Assembly: GCA_002239025.1 (NCBI GenBank)
Contig: MPNM01000019.1
Coordinates: 1-54,440, forward strand
Direction of reading: 5' to 3'
DNA length: 54,440 nt
Source: Chloroflexi bacterium bin125
GTDB lineage: Bacteria > Chloroflexota > Dehalococcoidia > Bin125
Part shown: positions 48,236 to 54,440 of the stretch, one piece after another
Numbering within the stretch: position 1 is the first letter of the stretch
Layout: the number at the start of each line of letters is the position of its first letter
The notes under the pieces: generated by a model
Told to the model about the DNA's origin: nothing
Databases searched by the model: none
Seen by the model: only the letters and a program-made list of their open reading frames with translations
Made by a program: the position numbers and the translations under genes

Positions 48236-49039
48236 ATGGTCCAACTCCATCTCCCCGCCTACGAGGGCCCGCTCGATCTCCTGCTTGAACTGATCGAGTC
48301 GCACAAGCTCGATATCTCTGAACTTTCCCTGGCCCAGATCGCAGACCAGTACCTCGCCCAGGTTGCCGCGATGTCACCTCCCGACGGCGAACTCAGTTCA
48401 GAGCAGGCCGATGCGCTGGCCGCGTTCATCAGCATTGGGGGCAGGTTGGTGCTGCTCAAGGCTCGGCAACTGTTGCCGCCGAGCCAGGAGGCGCTCGAAG
48501 ATGACGAGTCCGCCGACGACGCGCGCGAGCTGGTCGAGATGGCGCAGGCATACAAGCGCTATCGCGATGGCATTGCCCAACTCGGTGAACGCGATCGCGA
48601 ACGACTACGGTCCTTCACGCCGATCGCGCCCCCACAACTTGAACAGATTCTTCCGGTTGGCATGTCCGACAGTCTCACGCTGGAAACGTTGGCGCGCATC
48701 GCGCAGGAAGTCCTCGATCGGGCGGCAGAACGACAGGCGCAGGAAGATGAGGCTCACGACGCCGCCATCGAACGGCAACGCATCACCGTCCGCGAGCGAG
48801 CTGCCGACCTTCGCGCGCGGCTGTTCAGTAGTCACACGGTCTCGTTCCGTGCCTGGATCTCGACAGCGCAGTCAAGACTGGAGCTGATTGTCTCGTTCAT
48901 GGCCGTCCTCGAGTTACACAAGTCGCTGGCAATCGAGTTTGAACAGCAAGAAGACTTCTCGGACATCCTGATCACCGAGCTGCCCGATGCGCCAGACTCG
49001 GCCTGGGCGGCGGCAGAGGCTACCTCATTGGACGAATGA
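48236..49039 (+). CDS. scpA: Segregation and condensation protein ScpA
   Basis: A 267-residue kleisin that bridges SMC heads in chromosome condensation. The N-terminus YEGPLDLLLELIESHKLDIS is the ScpA hallmark; the helical middle and the winged-helix C-terminus (from about 190) fit. scpB usually follows scpA, but here ribF follows, so scpB must be elsewhere. The start is 4 bases after the PIN gene stop; no separate ribosome site is clear, which suggests coupling. Confidence 0.94.
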   Translation: MVQLHLPAYEGPLDLLLELIESHKLDISELSLAQIADQYLAQVAAMSPPDGELSSEQADALAAFISIGGRLVLLKARQLLPPSQEALEDDESADDARELVEMAQAYKRYRDGIAQLGERDRERLRSFTPIAPPQLEQILPVGMSDSLTLETLARIAQEVLDRAAERQAQEDEAHDAAIERQRITVRERAADLRARLFSSHTVSFRAWISTAQSRLELIVSFMAVLELHKSLAIEFEQQEDFSDILITELPDAPDSAWAAAEATSLDE

Positions 49040-49119
49040 GCCAGTGAACACTTGACCTGCTGGTACGCTGAGCTTCCAGTTAAGAGCGACCGAGAAGGGC
49101 CGAACAAGGTGGTGATCGG

Positions 49120-50076
49120 GTGGTGACTGAGCTCGCACGCTGGGAACTGCGCCGAGCCGCGCTGGGGAGGCCGACCGCTGTCACGATCGGCGTCTTCGAC
49201 GGCGTCCACCTCGGGCATCAGACCGTGCTCAAGCATGTGGTCGAAAGCGCCAACAGCCACGGTCTGGCCTCGGCGGCGATCACCTTCCATCCACATCCGC
49301 GGCAAGTGCTGCGCCCCGACCTGACGACCGAATACGTGACCTCGCTGGAGGATCGCCTGTCACTGATCATGCGCACAGGACTGGATGGCGTTGCCACCGT
49401 TTCATTCACTTCAGAATTCGCATTGACCGACGCAGGCGACTTCGTGCGCATGTTGGTCGAAGAGTTCAATCTCGCCCGGCTGATCATTGGCGAGGATTTC
49501 GCGCTCGGTCGCCAGCGTGGCGGCGATCCCGAGACGCTGGCCGCACTAGGCCAAGAACTTGGCTACGAGGTCGAAGTCATCGAGCTGTTGACCAACGACG
49601 CGACGACCAAGGTCTCTTCCACCGAGGTTCGCAATGCGCTTGGCGACGGCGATGTCACGCTCGTGAGCGAGTTGCTCGGGCGGCGCTTTGCCTTGCATGG
49701 ACCGGTGGTGGTGGGATTCGAACGAGGCCGGTCTATCGGCTTTGCCACCGCCAATGTCGCAATCGGCAACGACCGCGCAATTCCGGCACCGGGCGTCTAC
49801 GCGACCATCGCGCATCTCGAGTCGGGACCAATGCCGTCGGTCACCAACATCGGCATGCGACCGACCTTCGACGACGGTGGCGGACTCTCGATTGAGTGCC
49901 ACATCATCGACTTCGACAAAGACATCTACGGAACCGACCTGCGTGTCGAGTTCGTCCAGCGCTTGCGTGGCGAGCGCAAGTTCGACGGCATCGATGCGCT
50001 GGTCGAACAGATCGGCAAAGACCGCGACACCGCTCGCGAGCTACTGGCCAGCATGTCTATCGGAACAGAGCAATGA
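49120..50076 (+). CDS. ribF: Bifunctional riboflavin kinase/FMN adenylyltransferase
   Basis: A 318-residue enzyme making FMN and FAD. The N-terminal adenylyltransferase half has GVFDGVHLGHQ (24-34) and TFHPHPRQVL; the C-terminal kinase half has GRSIGFATANV and PAPGVYAT. Two GTG codons stand in tandem at 49120 and 49123; the first is taken. Its stop overlaps the tyrS start (ATGA). The flavin need of the SDH, LLM and other flavoproteins nearby is consistent but not a specific link. Confidence 0.95.
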   Translation: MVTELARWELRRAALGRPTAVTIGVFDGVHLGHQTVLKHVVESANSHGLASAAITFHPHPRQVLRPDLTTEYVTSLEDRLSLIMRTGLDGVATVSFTSEFALTDAGDFVRMLVEEFNLARLIIGEDFALGRQRGGDPETLAALGQELGYEVEVIELLTNDATTKVSSTEVRNALGDGDVTLVSELLGRRFALHGPVVVGFERGRSIGFATANVAIGNDRAIPAPGVYATIAHLESGPMPSVTNIGMRPTFDDGGGLSIECHIIDFDKDIYGTDLRVEFVQRLRGERKFDGIDALVEQIGKDRDTARELLASMSIGTEQ

Positions 50077-51335
50077 GCGACCAAATCCCCACTGAAATCG
50101 CCGCAGAAGTCGAGCGTCAACACGCGTTGATCATGCGCGGCACGGCCTATGGCGACGAAGGCACGCGACGGGTGATGGATCGCGAGCTACGCCAACGTCT
50201 GACCGAGTCATTGATGGAGAAACGACCGCTGCGCGTCTACCTCGGCGTCGACCCAACTTCGCCGGATCTGCACATCGGTCACTGCGTGACCCTGCGCAAG
50301 CTGGCGCTGTTTCAGCAACTGGGACACCAATCGATCCTGCTGATCGGCGACTTCACAGGACTCGTCGGCGATCCCTCGGACAAGGACTCGCTCAGGCCTA
50401 TGCAAGCGGCAGAGATCCTCAACCGCAACGCCGCAACGTATCGGGAGCAGGCCTACAAGCTGCTCGACCCTGAGCGCACCGAAGTCCGTCGCAACAGCGA
50501 GTGGCTAGGCGAGATGTCGTTCGGCGATGTTGTCCACCTCGCCTCGAACTTCACGGTCCAGCAGTTCACCGGCCGTGACACGTTCAAGAATCGGATCGAC
50601 GGCGGCCAACCTGTCTATGTCCACGAGTTCATGTACGGCTTGATGCAGGGCTATGACGCCGTCGCGCTTAAGGCCGACATCCAGCTCGGTGGCACCGACC
50701 AGACATTCAACATCATGTGCGGTCGCACGCTGCAGGAGCGCCAGGAGCAACACGCGCAGATCGCCGTGCTCACGCCAATCCTCGTCGGCACCGACGGCAA
50801 GCAGCGCATGTCCAAAAGCACCGGCAACTACATCGGCATCGACGAACCGGCCAACAGCCAGTACGGCAAAGCGATGTCAATCCCCGACGATGTGATCGTG
50901 CGCTTCTTCGACTACGGCACAAACCTCGCCGACGACGAGGTCGACCAGATCGAAGCCGGTCTCAAGTCGGGCGCGCTCAAACCCATGGACGCAAAACGCC
51001 ACCTCGCACGAGCCATCGTCTCAGAATGGCACGGAGAAGAAGAGGCGATCGCAGCCGAAGAGCGTTGGACCCGGACGTTCTCGCAGCGCAGCGTCCCCGA
51101 AGACATCCCGGAGGCCGCTATCGACTTCGCCGGCGCCGACCAACTCGAAGTCTCGCTGCCGATCTTCCTCCACGAAATCGGCGCTGCAGCAAGTCGCGCG
51201 GAGGCAAAGCGACTTGTCACCCAAGGAGCTGTCCGTATCGACGACGAAGTAGTCAAAGAACAGGCAGTTGAGATTCGCAGCGGTGCGGTGCTGCGAGTCG
51301 GCCGTCGCAAGTGGTACCGGATTGTCGCTTCCTAG
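50073..51335 (+). CDS. tyrS: Tyrosyl-tRNA synthetase
   Basis: A 420-residue class I synthetase. HIGH is at 67-70 (LHIGHC), the KMSKS form is RMSKS, and GTDQTFNIMCGR lies in the core. An S4 RNA-binding domain closes the protein (about 355-420). It belongs to the longer bacterial TyrRS type. ATG 50073 overlaps the ribF stop; the open frame upstream within ribF is not coding. A gene order of ribF next to tyrS is not common but is clear here. Confidence 0.96.
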   Translation: MSDQIPTEIAAEVERQHALIMRGTAYGDEGTRRVMDRELRQRLTESLMEKRPLRVYLGVDPTSPDLHIGHCVTLRKLALFQQLGHQSILLIGDFTGLVGDPSDKDSLRPMQAAEILNRNAATYREQAYKLLDPERTEVRRNSEWLGEMSFGDVVHLASNFTVQQFTGRDTFKNRIDGGQPVYVHEFMYGLMQGYDAVALKADIQLGGTDQTFNIMCGRTLQERQEQHAQIAVLTPILVGTDGKQRMSKSTGNYIGIDEPANSQYGKAMSIPDDVIVRFFDYGTNLADDEVDQIEAGLKSGALKPMDAKRHLARAIVSEWHGEEEAIAAEERWTRTFSQRSVPEDIPEAAIDFAGADQLEVSLPIFLHEIGAAASRAEAKRLVTQGAVRIDDEVVKEQAVEIRSGAVLRVGRRKWYRIVAS

Positions 51336-51386
51336 CCGGCGACAGTAGGGCTCCTGTAAGGGCGGCCCTTATGGACGCCCGCCGAG

Positions 51387-51398
51387 TATCCTGAACGC
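51387..51398 (+). promoter_or_regulatory. -10-like element placed for a leaderless transcript
   Basis: TATCCT (51387-51392) ends 6 bases before the ATG of the retropepsin-like gene, and there is no ribosome site. This is the same spacing as before hemW and leuS. Confidence 0.35.
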
Positions 51399-51755
51399 AT
51401 GGGGACCTTTAGGTACACCGTCGAGATTTCGGACTTGGACCGACGGCACACTGAGACCATCGACGCCTTTGTTGATACGGGGGCTGCCTTCACGGCGTTG
51501 CCAGCCAGTTTCCTGCAATCGCTTGGGGTTCGCCCGATCGGTCAGCGCCGCCTTCTGCTTGCAGATGGCACTCAGGTCGACATGGACTACGGTCGCGCTT
51601 GGGCCACGATCGACGGTGAAAGCGAAATCACGATCGTCGTCTTTGGTCAGGACAACGGTCCAGCGTTGCTAGGTGCGTACACGCTTGAAGGTCTCTCACT
51701 CGCAGTGGATCCGGTCGGACATCGCCTAATCTCGACGGCCATGATTATGTACTAG
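51399..51755 (+). CDS. Retropepsin-like clan AA aspartic protease domain protein
   Basis: A 118-residue single-domain protein. DTG at 26-28 (FVDTGAAFTALP) is the catalytic aspartate motif. The later ALLGAYTLEGLSLAVDP is the hydrophobic-hydrophobic-Gly element that completes the fold in retropepsin relatives. Such proteins act as homodimers. No signal or membrane segment is seen. It sits alone between tyrS and the metallo-hydrolase; function and substrate are unknown. The fold call is confident; actual protease activity is not shown. Confidence 0.8.
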   Translation: MGTFRYTVEISDLDRRHTETIDAFVDTGAAFTALPASFLQSLGVRPIGQRRLLLADGTQVDMDYGRAWATIDGESEITIVVFGQDNGPALLGAYTLEGLSLAVDPVGHRLISTAMIMY

Positions 51756-51769
51756 GCGGTTCGACCGTT

Positions 51770-51796
51770 AGCCTCCGACCACAACCATCGGAGGCT
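51770..51796 (+). promoter_or_regulatory. Hairpin that encloses the ribosome site of the next gene
   Basis: A perfect 9-bp stem, AGCCTCCGA (51770-51778) with TCGGAGGCT (51788-51796), and a 9-base loop. The GGAGG ribosome site (51790-51794) of the gene starting at 51802 is inside the stem, so folding would hide it. It could also help end the upstream transcript. Confidence 0.5.
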
Positions 51797-51801
51797 TCCA
51801 A

Positions 51802-52722
51802 ATGACCGTCACCCTAGATTGGCTCGGCTGCGCGACTTTCAGACTTCAGGTCGATGACACCGTGATCATGCTCGACGCGTACATCGACCGCGTCCCTTCT
51901 GCTCCTGACGTCGGACTCACTGCTGCCGACATCTCCCGCGCCGACGCAGTCCTCGTCGGACATTCACACTTCGACCACATCGCCGGTGCTGAGGTCATCG
52001 CCGCCAATACCGGCGCTCCCGTGATTGGCTCCAATGAGTCGGCGCGTGTCCTGATTGAGGCCGGCATCTCCGAGGACCTACTGCTCCGCTCCCAGGGCGG
52101 GGAGCGCCACCGCATCTCGAAAGACATCACCATCGAGGTGTTCCCCAGCCTGCATTCGTGCATCTGGACGCAGGGTTCGTGGGATCCGGGCAAAGTCGTC
52201 CTCGGCCAATACGGACTGACTGAGGAGGAGCGCTGGGGCAATCGACGCACGATCGACATCGGCGGTTCGCTCGGCGAGCGCTCGCAAGACCTTGGCGATG
52301 AGGTCCAGGCCCAGATGGTCGATCACGTCGCCACCTGCCTCGGCTCCAACGACACCGGCGGCGCGCTGGCCTACCTGATCGACACGCCCTACGGCTCGAT
52401 CTTCTATCACGACACCTCGGGCTGCTGGACCGGCGTGGTGCAGAACATGCGACCAGACGTCGCAATCGTCGCCATGGCCGGGCGGCCCAACATCGACGGC
52501 GAACCGATCCAGGGATCGCTGGCCCAGTTCGTCGGACGCATGTCTGACATGCTGCGAGCGCCGAGAATCGTGCTCGGCCATCACGACGACTGGATGCCGC
52601 CGATGACGCACGACATGACCGGCCCTGATTCCCTCGCACCAGTCAAGAACGAGCTTAACCACGTCGCGCCCCGCTCTGAGCTGCTCGACATTCCGCTCGG
52701 CGGACGGATCGGGCTCTACTGA
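51802..52722 (+). CDS. Metallo-beta-lactamase-fold hydrolase
   Basis: A 306-residue protein. The zinc motif HSHFDH has His54, His56, Asp58 and His59; later His residues in PSLHSC and LGHHDDW supply further ligands. It starts with LDWLGCATFRL, like the UlaG/UPF0173 group of metal-dependent hydrolases. No signal peptide is seen. Its ribosome site lies in a hairpin (51770-51796). The stop overlaps the next gene's ATG as TGATG, so it works with or is co-made with the LLM oxidoreductase. Substrate unknown. Confidence 0.87.
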   Translation: MTVTLDWLGCATFRLQVDDTVIMLDAYIDRVPSAPDVGLTAADISRADAVLVGHSHFDHIAGAEVIAANTGAPVIGSNESARVLIEAGISEDLLLRSQGGERHRISKDITIEVFPSLHSCIWTQGSWDPGKVVLGQYGLTEEERWGNRRTIDIGGSLGERSQDLGDEVQAQMVDHVATCLGSNDTGGALAYLIDTPYGSIFYHDTSGCWTGVVQNMRPDVAIVAMAGRPNIDGEPIQGSLAQFVGRMSDMLRAPRIVLGHHDDWMPPMTHDMTGPDSLAPVKNELNHVAPRSELLDIPLGGRIGLY

Positions 52723-53741
52723 TGGCCACCAGAACTCCCAAATTCGGTCTGATCTACGACTTCCGCAATCCGCCCCAATGGCGCAAGCCCTGGGCCGAGT
52801 TCTACGACGAGATCCTGGACGAAATCGTCTACGCCGAGGAGCTGGGCTACGACCACATCTGGATCACCGAGCACCACTTCATCGACGACGGATACACGCC
52901 ATCCGTGCTGCCCATCGCTGCAGCAATCGCGCGTCTGACCAAACGAGTCAGAATCGGCACCTGGGTCCTGCTGCTGCCCTTGCACAACGCGATCCGTGTC
53001 GCCGAGGATGCCGCCACCGTGGACATCCTTTCCAACGGACGCCTCGATGTCGGCGTCGGGCTCGGCTACAAGATCGAGGAGTTCGAGGCCTTCGGCGTCA
53101 ACCGCCGACATCGCGCGAGCATCATGGACGAATCGCTCGAGATCATCACTCGCACGATGGCCGGCGAATCGGTCACGCTCGACGGTCGACATTACCAGGT
53201 CAAGGACGTGAAGATCACCCCGCCGCCGATCCAGCAGCCGTTCCCGCTCTGGGTCGGCGCGCGCTCCGAGGCTGCCGCCCGCCGCGCGGCCCGATTCAAG
53301 GCCAACCTGATGATCGTCGCCGACCGCCCGGTCTACGAGGCCTGGGCCAACGCGCTACGCGAGCAGGGCGACGATCCGTCCGAGTTTGAAGTGCTGCTCT
53401 CCGCCGGTGGCTACGTCTCCGACAATCCCGAAGCGCTCTGGGAAGAGCTGAAACCGCACCAGCGCTACCTCCGCGACACCTACGGCAAGTGGTACAGCGA
53501 CGCCTCCGACCTCGGCGAGCAGGACCCGCTCGGTCAGTTCCTCAACGACACCGACGAGGATCTACGCGCGCGCTTCGTCGCCGGCACCCCGGACGATGTC
53601 GCGGCGGCCATCGAGCGCACCCTGGATTGGATCCCCGCCGATCACATCATCACCTCACCGGTGCCACCGGGCGCATCACGTGAGTTGGCGAGGCGCAGCA
53701 TCGAGCTGTTTGCTCAAGAGGTGATGCCCAGATTTCGCTAG
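52722..53741 (+). CDS. LLM-class flavin-dependent oxidoreductase
   Basis: A 339-residue luciferase-like monooxygenase or F420/FMN-dependent oxidoreductase. The N-terminus has YAEELGYDHIWITEHHF, and the core has ILSNGRLDVGVGLG and PFPLWVGARSEAAARRAARF, all family hallmarks. ATG 52722 overlaps the upstream stop. A ferredoxin gene follows after 58 bases and could pass electrons, but LLM enzymes normally use free reduced flavin or F420, so the link is inference. These enzymes oxidise varied organic substrates; the target is unknown. Confidence 0.9.
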   Translation: MATRTPKFGLIYDFRNPPQWRKPWAEFYDEILDEIVYAEELGYDHIWITEHHFIDDGYTPSVLPIAAAIARLTKRVRIGTWVLLLPLHNAIRVAEDAATVDILSNGRLDVGVGLGYKIEEFEAFGVNRRHRASIMDESLEIITRTMAGESVTLDGRHYQVKDVKITPPPIQQPFPLWVGARSEAAARRAARFKANLMIVADRPVYEAWANALREQGDDPSEFEVLLSAGGYVSDNPEALWEELKPHQRYLRDTYGKWYSDASDLGEQDPLGQFLNDTDEDLRARFVAGTPDDVAAAIERTLDWIPADHIITSPVPPGASRELARRSIELFAQEVMPRFR

Positions 53742-53799
53742 CGGGGGTCGGTAGAATGTGCCAAACTCAATCGACGCGACCATTCATGGGGAGGCCAAG

Positions 53800-53991
53800 A
53801 TGAAAGTCAAGATCGACACCAGCCTCTGCGAGGGCCACGCCAAGTGCATGGAAGCCACCGAGGTCGTATTCGAAGTCCGAGACGACGATCTCTCCCACGT
53901 CCTCGTGGATGAGGTCCCCGCCGAAGAAGAAGCAAACGTCGCCAGAGCCGTCAGAACCTGCCCAAGAGCGGCAATCTCCATCGAGGACTAG
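53800..53991 (+). CDS. 3Fe-4S ferredoxin, P450-partner type
   Basis: A 63-residue ferredoxin. Cys10, Cys16 (CEGHAKC) and Cys54 (CPRAAI) are the three ligands; His13 stands where a 4Fe-4S protein would have Cys, so a 3Fe-4S cluster is predicted. Such ferredoxins usually serve cytochromes P450, none of which is in the window. ATG 53800 has GGGGAGG 6 bases ahead; an earlier ATG at 53758 is less likely. TAGAAT at 53751-53756 could be a -10 element. Confidence 0.9.
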   Translation: MKVKIDTSLCEGHAKCMEATEVVFEVRDDDLSHVLVDEVPAEEEANVARAVRTCPRAAISIED

Positions 53992-54315
53992 CGCCCACCA
54001 TCCGCCTCCACACCTCTCCCTCACGTGCGGGAATGGACGCCGATGATCTTCCCATCTCCCCCCATGCGGGGGGAGATACCGAAAGCCTTCCTTCGTCTTG
54101 AACTGGGAGGGAGGTCCCCCCAGCCTGCCAACGACAAACTGGAAGTCACCCAAGCCCCTACGCAGGAGACCTACACCAAAATCGCCCACCAGCCGGTTCT
54201 GGCCCCTCTCCCTCTGGAGATTGGCGCATAACTCAGCTTTCCGTCCCCGCGCCCAAGCGGGGACTCAATTCAGTCGGGCAGCACATCCACAGATCGGTAC
54301 CTGTTGACCAGATCT
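53992..54315. repeat. 324-base gap with a partial paired-arm repeat, family A
   Basis: No gene is supported here. At about 54054-54125 lies one arm of family A: CTCCCCCC-atgc-GGGGGGAG, then ATACCGAAAGCC, and a GGTCCCCCCAGCCTGCC piece that resembles the other half but lacks its final hairpin. The copy may be truncated, possibly linked to the IS insertion about 200 bases to the right. Confidence 0.6.
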
Positions 54316-54440
54316 AGGGCCTGTTCACATCGATGGCAGCAGATCGTAGATCAGCGCCAGGTAGATTCCGCTGAGGAAGATCACGTCGAGTTTGTCATAG
54401 CGGGTGGCGATTCGTCGGAAGCGCTTGAGCCGTCCGAAGA
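54316..54440 (-). mobile_element. 3' end of an IS5-type insertion sequence, cut by the window edge
   Basis: On the minus strand, 37 codons open to the window edge end at TGA (54325-54327). The protein reads FGRLKRFRRIATRYDKLD and then a hydrophobic tail, the normal C-terminus of an IS5-type transposase. AGGGCCTGTTCA (54316-54327) is the exact inverted counterpart of the left-edge TGAACAGGCCCT. It differs from the left fragment at many residues. Confidence 0.82.

Overview
The window reads as a bacterial chromosome segment of moderately high GC content, most likely from the Chloroflexota (Dehalococcoidia/SAR202-like or a neighbouring class). This is an inference from gene content: a succinate dehydrogenase with an HdrB-like CCG subunit, an Ntn penicillin-acylase-type amidase, a luciferase-like flavin oxidoreductase, peptide ABC transporters with Gln-rich lipoprotein linkers, and the tig-clpP-clpX order. 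No rRNA or tRNA gene is visible, so placement stays tentative. Both edges are cut inside related but non-identical IS5-type transposase 3' ends that point inward, so the window probably stops where a repeat broke the assembly.

Left part (about 0.6-11.5 kb): two tandem cytosolic-type copper amine oxidases with His-rich tails, an EctB-like class III aminotransferase, a penicillin-acylase-family amidase on the opposite strand, a membrane-anchored sugar-type binding protein, a ketopantoate-reductase-family enzyme and a YbaK-type deacylase. This looks like an amine/amide catabolic island. A cluster of TTAACTT boxes lies upstream of the first oxidase. It is followed by a peptide ABC transporter (binding protein plus two permeases, 11.6-15.6 kb). 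Behind that lies a 400-base gap with an ECF-sigma-like promoter, a run of hairpins that could be a small RNA, a strong terminator and a paired-arm repeat.

Middle part (16.0-34.1 kb, all minus strand): transcription runs from aspS through a second peptide ABC cassette, then tig-clpP-clpX-tlyA-nadK-recN-acetyltransferase-NUDIX, then sdhA-sdhB-hdrB-like. Many joins are ATGA, GTGA or TAATG overlaps, which points to translational coupling. Neither ABC cassette has its ATPase genes here.

Right part (34.2-54 kb): hemW, a PIG3-type quinone oxidoreductase, selB (implying selenocysteine use), secD-secF with yajC, a CCA/poly(A) nucleotidyltransferase, def, purE, leuS, a DUF104/PIN toxin-antitoxin pair, scpA, ribF-tyrS, a one-domain retropepsin-like protein, a metallo-hydrolase, an LLM oxidoreductase and a 3Fe-4S ferredoxin.

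The most unusual signals are: LysM-like insertions in the extracytoplasmic parts of two unrelated membrane transport proteins (SecD and a peptide permease); a fourth Cys at the usual 3Fe-4S site of SdhB together with a CCG subunit and no visible membrane anchor; the ECF-type promoter in front of serial hairpins; paired-arm palindromic repeats that sit mainly at convergent gene ends; and strongly acidic C-terminal tails on three housekeeping proteins.
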